64,000 nt of DNA from contig NZ_BMWA01000003.1 in NCBI RefSeq assembly GCF_014650995.1, positions 310,001 through 374,000 of the forward strand, read 5' to 3'. Below, in pieces: positions 39,411 through 48,822 of the stretch (position 1 is the stretch's first letter; every line of letters begins with the position of its first letter). The notes under the pieces were generated by a model, which saw nothing but the letters and a program-made list of their open reading frames with translations, was not told the origin of the DNA and searched no databases. The position numbers and the translations under genes were made by a program. This DNA comes from Streptomyces viridiviolaceus (GTDB taxonomy: Bacteria; Actinomycetota; Actinomycetes; Streptomycetales; Streptomycetaceae).

Positions 39411-42131
39411 TCAGTCCCCCGCCCTCAGCTCGACGACCGAGCCGCGCCGGCCCGACCACCACGCCTGCACCACCGCCACCCCCACCGCCACCAGCAGGAC
39501 CGCGACGGCCGGAACCGCCAGCGACCACGGGTCCGCGCGCAGCTCCGCCCGGCCCGCGGGGGACGAGGGCGTCGCCAGGGCGATCGTCGTCAGGTCGATC
39601 CCCGCGGAGAGCAGACGGACGGCCGCCCAGCCCGTCAGGGCACCGCCCGCCGCGGCCAGGAGGGCCTGCGGGAGGGACTCCAGGACGAGCAGGCGGCGGC
39701 CCTGCGCCCGGGTGAGCCCCATGGTGCGCAGGCGGGCGAGGAGGGCGACGCGCTCGGGCGCGGCGCGCAGCAGGGACAGCAGCAGGGCCAGGACGGCGTA
39801 GCCGGCGCCGGCCGCCACGGCAGCGGTGTAGACGCGTTCGGCACCGGACTGCAGCGGCGAGTCCACGTACCGGGCACGCTCCTGCGACCGCAGCCGCACG
39901 GAGCCTGCGCCGTCCGCCGCCCGGTGCAGGGCGCCGACGTCCAGGCGGTCGCCGCTCAGCAGCAGCGTGTTCGGGCGGGCGGCTTCGGCGGACAGCCCGG
40001 ACCGGTCGACGACCAGGAACTCCTCGCCGGAGACGGCCGGGGTGGACTCCCGGACGAGGGCGATCCGGACGGTGACGGTCGTGGCGTCCTCCAGACGCAC
40101 CGGGAACGGCCCGCTGCCGAACCGTTCGGCGGCCGCGGGGGAGGCCAGCGCGGGCAGGGGCCCCGACCGGCCGTCCCGCCGCAGCTCACGCCCGTCGAAG
40201 GCGCCCAGCCCCGTGCGGGCCGCCAGCGCCGAGTAGTCCGCGGGGTCCACGCCCGCCACCGGCACCGACTGCCGGCCGTCCTCCGCCTTGGCCTGGTAGG
40301 CGATGCCCACCTCGGTGAGAGAGGCCACGCCGGGGGCGTCGCGCAGGCGGTCGGGCAGGCCGGCCGGCAGCGGTCCGGTCCCCTCGACACGGGCGTCGGC
40401 ACCGACGCTCAGCAGCGCCGCCCGGTCCCGGGCATGGTCGACGCCGGCCAGGACCGAGCCGCCGAAGACCGCCGTGGTGAGCGCGGTCAGCAACGCCAGC
40501 AGCGGCAGCGCCGCGGAGACCGGCGTGCGGCCCGCGCGGGCCAGCGCCAGGTGGGCCACCGCGCCGCGCAGCCGGCCGGCCGGACGGGCCAGTGCGCGCA
40601 GCGGCAGCGGATACAGGCGCACCAGCACGAGCGCCGCGATCACCCCGACCAGCACCGGCGCGAGCGACACCAGGTCCCCGGCGGCGCCCGTCGCACCGCG
40701 CCGGCGCAGGGTCTCGACCGCGCCCAGCGCCAGGACCACCAGCGTGAGCTCGGCGACCGTGCGACGCCGGGACGGCCGCACCGACACCACGTCGCGTCGG
40801 CCGTCGTGCAGGCGTACGGCCCGGTGCGCGAGGGCGGCCCGCAGGGGCAGCGCGGCGCAGGCGACGGCGGTGACCGCGGCGGCGGTCCCGAGGGCGGGCA
40901 GGAGACGGCCGCCGGGCAGCGCGAGCAGGGCGGCGACGAGACCGAGGGCGCCCGCGGGCAGTGCCACGACCGCCGTCTCGGCCAGCAGCCGCCCCGCCAC
41001 ACCGCACAGGGAAGCTCCGCGGGCGCGCAACAGGGAGAGTTCGGCGTGCCGGCGGTCGGCGGCGAGGCCGGCCGCCATCAGCAGGACGACGCCGGCGACC
41101 GTACCGGTGCCGGCGGCGGCGACCGCGACCAGCGGGCCGATGCCCGACCGCAGCCGGTCGAAGGAGGCGAACACCTCGTCGAGGTCGGTGCTGACGTCGG
41201 TCGCCGGGTCGACCGCCGAGCGCACCTTCCGCAGGGCCGGCCCGGACTCCAGGGAGGCGACGGCGGACTTCAGCCGGTCCAGGTCGTGGGCGTGCAGGGC
41301 GTCGTACTCGGACGCCAGCTGCCAGTAGGGGACCGGGTTCCCGGCCGTGCCCAGCAGCGCAGGCGCCGCGTCGGGGGCGAGCAGCAGGGCGCCGAGCCAG
41401 TACTGGTCGGGGTCCGGGCCCGCCGAGCCCGGCACGGTCACCAGGGCCGGGGTGCGCAGCAGGGGCTGGGTGGCCCAGTAGGCGCCGCCGGGGTCGCGGG
41501 GGGCGAGGACGCCGGTGACGCGGACGGCGAGCGGGGAGCGTTCCACGCCGGGGACGTGGAGGACCGAACCGACCTCGATGCGCAGGCTCTCGGCGGTCTC
41601 GGCGGTGACCGCCGCCTCCACCGTGCCGGTCGCGGCCGTCACCGGGGCACCGGTCGCCCGCGGCAGGCGGCCGGAGCGCAGCCGGGCGTGGTCGCCGAGG
41701 CCGTGCGGGGTGGCGAGGACCACCTGCGGGGGCAGCCCGCTCGGCCGGGGCAGCCAGGGGTCCGGCACCTTCAGGCTCTGGGCGGTGCGCACCCCGTACG
41801 TCGACGCGGCCCGGTCGACGACGAGCGGACGGTCCACGGCGGCCAGGGCCTTGTCGTACCGCCTGCCCAGCGGGCCGGGGCGCAGGGCTTCCTGCCGCTG
41901 CCTCGGGGTGAGGAGGAAGTCGGGCTGCGGGGCGGTCAGCAGCACGCTGGTCCGGTCCGGCCGGGCCCGCTCCAGCGCCCGGTGCAGGCCCGCGTCCCCG
42001 TACCGGTCCAGCGCCCTCGGGAACGCGGCGGCCAGACACGCGGTCAGCGCCACCAGCAGCGCCAGCGCCCACGCGGCACCGGGGGCGGCACGCAGCCGGG
42101 TGCGCACCCAGGGAGCGGTCACGGACTTCAC
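39411..42131 (-). CDS. FtsX-like ABC permease, large extracytoplasmic domains
   Basis: 906 residues from GTG 42131. One N-terminal helix (AAWALALLVALTACLAAAF) is followed by a large outside domain (to ~340), a cluster of helices, a second outside domain and a final cluster near the C-terminus: the two-fold FtsX/MacB arrangement doubled in one chain. Sequence RLRTMGLTRAQGRRLLVLE and RRHAELSLLRARGASLCGVA are the coupling regions before helices. Its start overlaps the repeat ORF upstream (GTGA). Expected to work as a mechanotransmission or lipoprotein-type complex with the ATPase at 38353. Confidence 0.85.
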   Translation of the reverse strand: MKSVTAPWVRTRLRAAPGAAWALALLVALTACLAAAFPRALDRYGDAGLHRALERARPDRTSVLLTAPQPDFLLTPRQRQEALRPGPLGRRYDKALAAVDRPLVVDRAASTYGVRTAQSLKVPDPWLPRPSGLPPQVVLATPHGLGDHARLRSGRLPRATGAPVTAATGTVEAAVTAETAESLRIEVGSVLHVPGVERSPLAVRVTGVLAPRDPGGAYWATQPLLRTPALVTVPGSAGPDPDQYWLGALLLAPDAAPALLGTAGNPVPYWQLASEYDALHAHDLDRLKSAVASLESGPALRKVRSAVDPATDVSTDLDEVFASFDRLRSGIGPLVAVAAAGTGTVAGVVLLMAAGLAADRRHAELSLLRARGASLCGVAGRLLAETAVVALPAGALGLVAALLALPGGRLLPALGTAAAVTAVACAALPLRAALAHRAVRLHDGRRDVVSVRPSRRRTVAELTLVVLALGAVETLRRRGATGAAGDLVSLAPVLVGVIAALVLVRLYPLPLRALARPAGRLRGAVAHLALARAGRTPVSAALPLLALLTALTTAVFGGSVLAGVDHARDRAALLSVGADARVEGTGPLPAGLPDRLRDAPGVASLTEVGIAYQAKAEDGRQSVPVAGVDPADYSALAARTGLGAFDGRELRRDGRSGPLPALASPAAAERFGSGPFPVRLEDATTVTVRIALVRESTPAVSGEEFLVVDRSGLSAEAARPNTLLLSGDRLDVGALHRAADGAGSVRLRSQERARYVDSPLQSGAERVYTAAVAAGAGYAVLALLLSLLRAAPERVALLARLRTMGLTRAQGRRLLVLESLPQALLAAAGGALTGWAAVRLLSAGIDLTTIALATPSSPAGRAELRADPWSLAVPAVAVLLVAVGVAVVQAWWSGRRGSVVELRAGD

Positions 42132-42562
42132 GCCACCTCACCGCCCAACTCCAGGCCCGCCGTCGCCGGGCGTGCGGTGGCGGGGTCGTGGGGCTGCGGG
42201 CGGGTTGCTGGGTGACGCCGTGCCGGTGTCGGGGTGGGCCGGGTGTGGTCGTCTCGCTGCTGTTCGGGGGGTGTCGTCGGGCGGGCGGTGGTGGGGTCGT
42301 GGGGCTGCGGGCGGGTTGCTGGGTGACGCCTCGCGGGTGTCGGGGCCGGGGTGGGCCGGGGGTGGTCGTCTCGCTGTTGTTCGGGGGGTGTTGTCGGGCG
42401 TGCGGTGGCGGGGTCGTGGGGCTGCGGGCGGGTTGCCGGGTGACGCCTCGCCGGTGTCGGGGCCGTCGTGGCCCCGGGACGCTCCGGTGGAGCGGGGCGT
42501 TCGGCCCCTCGCTGCCGGGGGGCCGGCGCCGCCCCCGCGGTCACGGGGAGTCCATGGGTCAC
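42128..42562 (-). CDS. Proline-rich repeat ORF between two permeases
   Basis: 144 codons from GTG 42562, overlapping the upstream permease stop (GTGA), to a stop overlapping the downstream permease start (GTGA). The protein is a tandem repeat of ~37-39 residues built on ARRHPATRPQPHDPATARP and TTPPEQQRDDH. Repeat periods of 111 and 117 bp are multiples of three, which keeps the frame. No signal peptide or hydrophobic segment. In this GC-rich DNA other frames are open too, so translation is unproven; the double GTGA coupling is the main argument for it. Could be a translated linker that keeps the permease genes coupled. Confidence 0.4.
   Translation of the reverse strand: MTHGLPVTAGAAPAPRQRGAERPAPPERPGATTAPTPARRHPATRPQPHDPATARPTTPPEQQRDDHPRPTPAPTPARRHPATRPQPHDPTTARPTTPPEQQRDDHTRPTPTPARRHPATRPQPHDPATARPATAGLELGGEVA
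42171..42463 (+). repeat. Tandem minisatellite, ~2.6 copies of a 111-117-bp unit
   Basis: Copies begin at 42171, 42282 and 42399, each starting CGTGCGGTGG or CGGGCGGTGG and running through GGGGCTGCGGGCGGGTTGCT. The third is partial. Differences between copies are point changes and a 6-bp indel. Confidence 0.9.
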
Positions 42563-45500
42563 CGGTCCTCACCGCCCTGTTCCCTCAGTGCCTGTGCCGG
42601 GTCCGCGCGGCGCAGTGCCAGGGCCGCCGTGACCAGGAGCGGGGTGAGCGCCACGGCGGCCAGGAGTACGGCGATCCGGGAGGCGGGCAGCTCGACGAGG
42701 ACGTCGGGGACCGGGCGGGCGGCCTGCGGGGTCAGCACGATCAGCGGGATCACCGCCCGCGTCAGCACGGCCCCCAGCGCCGTGCCCACCAGCAGCGCCA
42801 GGCCCACCAGCACCCCCTGCTCGACGGCGACCGCACGGGCCAGCCGGCGGCGCGTGGCGCCCAGGGCGCGCAGCACCGCGAACTCGGCGCCCCGCTCCCG
42901 CAGGGAGCCCGCCGCGCTCACGGCGAACCCGACCGCGGCGAGCGCCGCCGCCACCCCGGCCGCCGCGGTGAACGCCGCCTCGGGACCCGCGCCGAACGGG
43001 TCGTCGCGCAACTGCTCGGCCACCTCGTCCCGGACCACGACCTGCGCGGGGTCCACGTCCGGGAAGGCCCGCAGGGCGTCCGCGACCCGGCCCGCCTCGC
43101 CCGGCGCCGTGCGCAGCCACCACTCGGTGGGCGTGACGCTCTGGCCGTACTTCGCCTGCAGCACCCGGTTCACGGCCCGCAGATCGACCAGCAGGGCCCC
43201 GCCGTCCTTCGCCGGGTCGTCCGCCGAGGCGGTGGTCGGCAGTTCCCGGACCGAGCCCGTGATCCGCACCGGAAGGCTCTCACCGCCGAGCGAGACGTCC
43301 ACGCGCCGGCCGGTGCGGGCGCCCGTCGAGTCGAGGAAGCGGTCGGTGGCCACGGCCGTGATCTGCGGCGGCGCGGGCTGCGGTACCAGCAGCCGCACGG
43401 TCACCGACGACACCGCCCAGGTCTCGTCGGCGGGGATGTAGCCGGTGCCGTACTCGATCGTCGGCGGCCCGGACCCGATCAGCCGCGGCCGGGTCGGGCC
43501 GGTGCGCGCGTCCGGCGACGACACCAGCCCGTCGCCCCGGGCCGAGGCGGTCCACGGCCCGGGCAGCGGCAGCCTCCGAACGGTCCCGTCGGCGGCCGTG
43601 GCGGTCAGCTCCCGCAGGGTGAGGCGGTGCCGCTCCGCACGGCCGGTCGGCTGAACCATGATCAGTTCCACGCCGGTCACGGTCAGCCGGCCCGAGGCGA
43701 CGTCGAGGTCCAGGGTGTGGCTGCGGCCGTCGGCGGCCAGCTCGCCGGCCGGCAGCCGGTACGGGGTGCCGTAGGCGTCCTGCACCGTCACCGTGACGTC
43801 CGCCGTGGCGCCCGTGCCGGAGCTGCGCAGGATCGCCGTCAGGCCCAGCCGCACGGTGCCCTCGGGGACCTCCGGGCCCGCCGCGGTCCCCTCGGGCCCG
43901 AGCGGGGACAGCAGCGACCGCACCGGCTCGCCGGCGAGGTCGGAGCGCATCAGCACCGTGTCCGCCGCGTGCGCGGTGTCCAGCGCCAGGACCGTCGCCG
44001 TCCGGTCGCCGGACAGCGGCAGCGCGGCACGGACCGCGGGCGCCGCCTCCCGTACGCCCGCGACGGCCGCGTACGCCTCGGTGCGGCCGAGGCCGGCCGT
44101 CCCGGCGGCGAGCACCCGCACCGGCGCCCCCGCGCGGAAGTCCGCCTGGTCGCCCTGCGAGCGGTTCCAGGAGGCGCCCTGACCGATCGCCAGCACGCCC
44201 AGCGCCATGGCCAGGACCAGCAGCAGCACCGGCCCGGCGCCCCGCATCGGACGCCGGCTGAGCTGCCAGCCCGCCAGCGCCGCGGTCAGCCCGCGGCCGC
44301 CGGCCGCCCGGCGCTCGGCGAGCCCGGCCACCGGCGGCAGCAGCCGCAGCGTCAGCACCGTCCCGGCCAGCAGCGCCAGCGCGGGCGCCGCGACGAGCAG
44401 CGGATCGATGCCGAGGGTGCCCGCGCTGTCACCGGTCACCGCGCCGGAGGTCTGCCGGGACAGCTGCCAGTAGGCGACGCCGGCCACCACCAGCAGCCCG
44501 ACGTCCGCGCCCGCGCGCAGCGGTGCGGGCAGCGCGCGGGCCCGGCCCCCGGCGGCCGGGGAGGAGGTCAGCGCGGGCAGCGTCACCGCCAGCGCGCACC
44601 CCAGGGCCGCCACCACCGCCACCAGCCACACCCCGCCGCCGCCGGCGGCCGGCACCTCCAGCCGCAGCCCGATCCTGGCCAGCGGCCCCTGCCCGCCCAG
44701 CAGCCGGGTCAGCGGCCCGGCGAGCAGAGGCGCGCAGATCACGGCGGGCACGGCCAGCAGCAGCGCCTCCAGCGCGGCCAGGCCCGCGATCCGGCTCCGG
44801 GAGGCGCCGCGCGCCCGCAGCAGCCGCAGCTCGGCGGCGCGTTCGGCGCTCAGCAGCCGGGCCACCAGCAGCAGGGCGCAGCCCGCCAGCAGGGCGAGCT
44901 GGAGCGCGACGACGAGGAGGGTGGAGCGGGAGACGAGCAGGGAACGGTCGAGCCGGTCGAGCACGCCGGGCAGGGCGGTGGTCGCGGCAGTGGTGCCGCT
45001 GAGGGCCGGCCGCCCGCGCAGCCACGCCGTCCCCTCGCGGGCCGACTCGGCCAGCGCGTCCGTCCGCCCGGCCGTCAGCGTGGAGAAGTCGGCCGTCGCC
45101 AGCCAGCCGGACGGCCCGGCGCTCACCTCGCCGCCGGTGAGCACGGCGGGGGCGGCGAGCAACGGCCCGTACGTGGTGAAGCCGCTCCTGCGGACGCCGC
45201 GCCCGGCCAGGTCGTCCAGTGCCCAGTAGGGTGCCGTGGCCTCGGACGGCCGGTAGAGGCCGGTGATCTCGACCGGCACCGCGGGGCCGTCGAGGCGGTC
45301 GTCGAGGGTGAGCCGGGCGCCGGGGCGCACCTCGAGGCGCTCGGCGGCGGTCGTCGGCAGCGCCGCCTCGATCCGGCCGGTCCCCGCCCGGGGCATCCGC
45401 CCCTCGGTGATCCGCACCTGCGTCGGATCCAGCGCCGCGAAGAACGTCAGGTCGGGTTCGTCCGACCGTTCCTCGCCCGGGCGCAGACTCCTCGGCAGCG

Positions 45501-45840
45501 CGTACGGGCCCGACCGCAGCAGCGTCCGGACCGTCACCGGCAGTCCGCCGAAGGTCTCCCGGGCCCCCTTCCGCACGGCGGCGTCGGCGGCCTCCCGCCG
45601 GTCGGCCGGGACGTCGGCCTTGACGACCAGCGCGGTGTCGGCGGCGTTGCGCGGGTCCCGCAGGGCCTGGCGCAGGGCCGCGTCGCCGATGGCGCCGGAG
45701 TACGCGGTGAGGGCCGCCAGCACCGCCGTGGTCAGCAGGACGGTGAGCAGGGCGGCGGCGAGCAGCAGGCGGTGCGCCCGTGCGCGCAGCAGCACGAACC
45801 CCGCGAGTCCCCCGAACCCCGTCACCCGGCCCCCCGGCAC
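42559..45840 (-). CDS. FtsX-like ABC permease, very large
   Basis: 1093 residues from GTG 45840 (GGAGG ~12 bases upstream). One N-terminal helix (LLLAAALLTVLLTTAVLAAL), a long outside domain, then ~9 further helices in two clusters, with RAAELRLLRARGASRSRIAG and GAEFAVLRALGATRRRLAR before helices as in MacB permeases. C-terminus RRADPAQALREQGGE. First gene of the unit 45840-38353 with the repeat ORF, the second permease and the ATPase. Larger than the ~400-800-residue norm. Probable role: pulling on or exporting surface lipoproteins or peptides; not defined. Confidence 0.85.
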   Translation of the reverse strand: MPGGRVTGFGGLAGFVLLRARAHRLLLAAALLTVLLTTAVLAALTAYSGAIGDAALRQALRDPRNAADTALVVKADVPADRREAADAAVRKGARETFGGLPVTVRTLLRSGPYALPRSLRPGEERSDEPDLTFFAALDPTQVRITEGRMPRAGTGRIEAALPTTAAERLEVRPGARLTLDDRLDGPAVPVEITGLYRPSEATAPYWALDDLAGRGVRRSGFTTYGPLLAAPAVLTGGEVSAGPSGWLATADFSTLTAGRTDALAESAREGTAWLRGRPALSGTTAATTALPGVLDRLDRSLLVSRSTLLVVALQLALLAGCALLLVARLLSAERAAELRLLRARGASRSRIAGLAALEALLLAVPAVICAPLLAGPLTRLLGGQGPLARIGLRLEVPAAGGGGVWLVAVVAALGCALAVTLPALTSSPAAGGRARALPAPLRAGADVGLLVVAGVAYWQLSRQTSGAVTGDSAGTLGIDPLLVAAPALALLAGTVLTLRLLPPVAGLAERRAAGGRGLTAALAGWQLSRRPMRGAGPVLLLVLAMALGVLAIGQGASWNRSQGDQADFRAGAPVRVLAAGTAGLGRTEAYAAVAGVREAAPAVRAALPLSGDRTATVLALDTAHAADTVLMRSDLAGEPVRSLLSPLGPEGTAAGPEVPEGTVRLGLTAILRSSGTGATADVTVTVQDAYGTPYRLPAGELAADGRSHTLDLDVASGRLTVTGVELIMVQPTGRAERHRLTLRELTATAADGTVRRLPLPGPWTASARGDGLVSSPDARTGPTRPRLIGSGPPTIEYGTGYIPADETWAVSSVTVRLLVPQPAPPQITAVATDRFLDSTGARTGRRVDVSLGGESLPVRITGSVRELPTTASADDPAKDGGALLVDLRAVNRVLQAKYGQSVTPTEWWLRTAPGEAGRVADALRAFPDVDPAQVVVRDEVAEQLRDDPFGAGPEAAFTAAAGVAAALAAVGFAVSAAGSLRERGAEFAVLRALGATRRRLARAVAVEQGVLVGLALLVGTALGAVLTRAVIPLIVLTPQAARPVPDVLVELPASRIAVLLAAVALTPLLVTAALALRRADPAQALREQGGEDR

Positions 45841-45975
45841 TGTTGTCCAGACCTCCGGGCGATGCTGTCAGAGGGGGCGCGGCAGGGGTAACCGCCCGAG
45901 GGGCGGACTTGACCGGATCGTGACCGGATTCCGGCGAGGGGCGACCGGAATCCGCGCATCACCCCAAGAGGATCA

Positions 45976-46380
45976 TCAGTCCGGGGTGTTCACCATCGAG
46001 GCCGCCGCGTACGTCAGGTACTTCCACAGCGTCTGCTCGTGCTCCTCGGACAGGCCCAGCTCGTCGACGGCGACCCGCATGTGCTTCAGCCAGGCGTCGT
46101 GCGCCGCGCGGTCCACGGTGAAGGGGGCGTGGCGCATCCGCAGCCGGGGGTGGCCGCGGTTCTCGCTGTACGTCGTCGGCCCGCCCCAGTACTGCATCAG
46201 GAACAGCGCGAACCGCTCCTCGGCCGGACCGAGGTCCTCCTCGGGGTACATCGGCCGAAGCAGCGGGTCCTCGGCGACCCCCTGGTAGAAACGGTGGACG
46301 AGCCGGCGGAAGGTCTCCTCCCCGCCGACCTGCTCGTAGAAGGTCTGCTCCTGAAGCGTGCCGCGCCGAATCTCATTCAC
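45976..46380 (-). CDS. glbO: Truncated haemoglobin, group II (HbO)
   Basis: 134 residues from ATG 46380. Typical trHbO pattern: FYEQVGGEETFRRLVHRFYQ (helices A-B with Tyr B10), DPLLRPMYPEEDLGPAEERF, FLMQYWGGP, LRMRHAPF (proximal His F8) and AAHDAWLKHM (Trp G8). A 2-on-2 globin that binds O2, NO or peroxide; cytoplasmic. Single gene. Length as usual. Confidence 0.93.
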   Translation of the reverse strand: MNEIRRGTLQEQTFYEQVGGEETFRRLVHRFYQGVAEDPLLRPMYPEEDLGPAEERFALFLMQYWGGPTTYSENRGHPRLRMRHAPFTVDRAAHDAWLKHMRVAVDELGLSEEHEQTLWKYLTYAAASMVNTPD

Positions 46381-46486
46381 GTCCCCATGGTCTCAGACGC
46401 GGGGAACCAGGACTCGAGGCTTAGGACCACGCCCCGCGACCCGGGGGGTGCTCGCCTCGCGGCGGGAATCGCAGGACAGTGGAGGC

Positions 46487-47466
46487 ATGGGCGGGCAGGA
46501 TCCTGACACGCGGGGCGACGACCGGGCCGCGCTGGAGGACCTCGCCGCGTCGGCGCGGGCGGCGCTGGTGCGCGACATCGACCGGAGCGGGGCCTGGGCG
46601 GCCGACCCGGTCTGGCGGGAGGCGTTCGAGGCGGTCCCGCGCCACCTCTTCGTGCCGTACTACTACGTCGGCGTCGTCGGCGGCTACGAACGCCGCTGGG
46701 GCGAGCACCCCGACCCGGCGGCGCGCGAACGCTGGGTGCGCGGCGCGTACGCCGACACCCCGTTGGCCACCCGTCCAGCAGCCAGCCGTCCCTGATGGCG
46801 ATGATGCTGACCGCGCTGGAGGTGGCGGACGGCGACCGGGTCCTGGAGATCGGCGCCGGCACCGGGTACAACGCCGCCCTGCTCGCCCACCGGCTCGGCG
46901 ACGACGACCTGGTCACCACCGTCGACCTGGACCCGGAGATCACCGAGTCGGCCCGCCGGCACCTGGCCGCCGCCGGATACCACCCGGCCGTCGTCACCGG
47001 CGACGGCGCCCGCGGCGTACCAGGACGCGCGCCCTTCGACCGGATCATCGCCACCTGCACCCTGCGCGTGGTGCCGCGCGCCTGGCTCGCCCAGTGCCGC
47101 CCCGGCGGGCGCATCCTGATGCCGCTCGCCACCGGCCTGGTCGCACTGACCGTGCGCGACGCGGAGCACGCGGAGGGGCGCTTCCTGCACACGCCCGCCT
47201 ACTTCGTGCCGCTGCGCGGCGCCGAACGCCGCGAGACGGAGGCACAGGGCCTGGGCGGGGTGCCGCAGCGGGCCCGCGGCGACGACCTGTTCCGGTTCCT
47301 GCTGGCGCTGACGCGCGGCAGCCTCGACCCGCAGGAGGCGTACGCGCTGTGGGAGCGCGAGAACGCCCCGCTGCGCGAGCGCTACGGCATCACCGTCAGC
47401 GGCGAACGGGCCTGGGCCTGGCTGGACGACCCCGAGGGCCCGTACGCCTGGCCCCTGACCGGTTAG
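46487..47466 (+). pseudogene. Methyltransferase (protein-isoaspartate type), split by a deletion/frameshift
   Basis: The N-terminal part (46487-46795, 102 residues) has SAWR-type WREAFEAVPRHLFVPYYYVG and ends GAYADTPLATRPAASRP-stop. The C-terminal part (46795-47466, 223 residues) starts MAMMLTALEVADGDRVLEIG, with SAM motif LEIGAGTGYNAALL, TTVDLDPEITESARRHL and FDRIIATCTLRVV. Between ATR and SLM, the usual short linker with SSSSQPS is shortened; the last frame reads SSQPSLMA. So a few codons are lost and the frame shifted. Stop and next ATG overlap as TGATG, so the second part might still be made by re-initiation. Relatives are single ~390-residue proteins. Confidence 0.72.
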
Positions 47467-47469
47467 GAC

Positions 47470-48753
47470 TCAGCCCCGGCGGATCGTGATCGTCGTCCAG
47501 GCACCGACGTGGACCCGGTCGCCGTCCTGCAGCGGTACCGGCACGAAGGGCTGGATCGGCTCCTCGGAGCCGTTGACCGTGGTGCCGTTCGTCGAGTTCT
47601 GGTCGACGACCGCCCAGCTGCCGTCGGGCTGCTGCACCAGTACCGCGTGCTGGTGCGAGACGCCCGGGTCCTCCGGCGGCACCGACAGGTCGATGTCCGG
47701 GGTGTCGCCGGTGGAGTGCCGGCGGCGGCCGATGGTGATCTGGTTGCCGGTGAGCGTGCGCTGCTGCTCCGGCGAGTACGCGGGCAGGTTCAGGCCCGCG
47801 GCCTCGGGGCCGGAGCGCTGCATCATCGCCATGAAGTACTCGCGGTCCGGGCCGATCGTCGCCGTCCAGGTCGCGGGCCGCTGCGGCGCCTGCGGCTGCT
47901 GCGGGAAGCCGTGATTGGGCGGGGGCGGCGGGGCCTGGGTGGCACCGGGCTGCGGGTAGCCGTAGCCGCCGCCCGGCGCGGAACCGGGGCCGTTCGGACC
48001 GCCGGGGCCGCCGGCGGGTCCGGCGGACGACGGCGGGGAGAGCAGCCAGTCGTCGTCACCGCCGCCGAAGGACGGCCCGCCCGGCTGCGGCGGCCGGCCG
48101 GTCTCCTGCGGGAAGGCCGGCGGACCGGACGGCTGGAACGCCTGCGGAGCGCCCCCCGGGCCACCGGGACCCGGCGGGGGCGGAGGCGGGGTGGGCCCGG
48201 GCGGCGGCGGGACCGGACGCGACGGGTCGGCACCGAAGCCGGGCGGGGCCGGCGGACCGGAGGGACCGTTCGGACCGCCAGGGCCACCGGGGCCGCCCGG
48301 CCCCGAGGGCTCGCTGCCGAACGGCGGGATCGGCTCGGCGGGACGGTTCATCTGCGACGGGCGCGACCCCTGGTACTCGTACGAGTCACCGCCGCCGAAC
48401 GACGGACCCGGCTGCTGCGGCTGCTGGAAGCGGACGCCCGGACCGGGCGCCGGCGGGCGCGGGGCGGCCGGGGTGTACGAGGTGGCGGTGTTGGTGAGGA
48501 AGTTCCACCGGCACTCCTCGCAGAACGGCGCACCGCCCTCCCGGGGCGTACGGCACTGCGGGCACAGCTGCGGCTCGGCGGCGGGGCCGCCGGGACCACC
48601 CGGGCCTCCGGGGCCGCCGGGCGGCGGGAAGCCGTAGCCACCGCCCGGGGGCGGCGGCGGGGGAGGCGGAGGGACGGCACCGGCCATGCGGTGACCGCAG
48701 ACCTCGCACCAGTCGTCGGAACCCGACTGGTGTCCGTTCGGGCAGGTCGGCAT
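47470..48753 (-). CDS. FHA-domain protein with two N-terminal zinc ribbons
   Basis: 427 residues from ATG 48753. Zinc ribbon 1 (CPNGHQSGSDDWCEVCG), zinc ribbon 2 (CPQCRTPREGGAPFCEECRW), then ~240 residues of Pro/Gly-rich disordered sequence and a C-terminal FHA domain: ITIGRRRHST, SHQHAVLV and NSTNGTTVNG, the phosphothreonine-binding residues. The N-terminal ETTS phosphosite of GarA/OdhI is absent. Last gene of the operon and 69 bp after the VWA gene. Likely reader of kinase-modified partners in this operon. Confidence 0.88.
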   Translation of the reverse strand: MPTCPNGHQSGSDDWCEVCGHRMAGAVPPPPPPPPPGGGYGFPPPGGPGGPGGPGGPAAEPQLCPQCRTPREGGAPFCEECRWNFLTNTATSYTPAAPRPPAPGPGVRFQQPQQPGPSFGGGDSYEYQGSRPSQMNRPAEPIPPFGSEPSGPGGPGGPGGPNGPSGPPAPPGFGADPSRPVPPPPGPTPPPPPPGPGGPGGAPQAFQPSGPPAFPQETGRPPQPGGPSFGGGDDDWLLSPPSSAGPAGGPGGPNGPGSAPGGGYGYPQPGATQAPPPPPNHGFPQQPQAPQRPATWTATIGPDREYFMAMMQRSGPEAAGLNLPAYSPEQQRTLTGNQITIGRRRHSTGDTPDIDLSVPPEDPGVSHQHAVLVQQPDGSWAVVDQNSTNGTTVNGSEEPIQPFVPVPLQDGDRVHVGAWTTITIRRG

Positions 48754-48822
48754 GTGGGCGCTTCCCCCTCTTGCGGAGCTTGTCGCGTGCGTTGCTCTAC
48801 GTCGGTTCTGGGTCGTACTAGG

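Noticed and set aside
42171..42463. Possible CRISPR-like array
   Set aside because: Units are contiguous 111-117-bp repeats with no unique spacers and no cas genes nearby.
42138..42572. Second 144-codon frame through the minisatellite
   Set aside because: Open only because the repeat has few stops; it is not coupled to the flanking permease genes as the 42128-42562 frame is.
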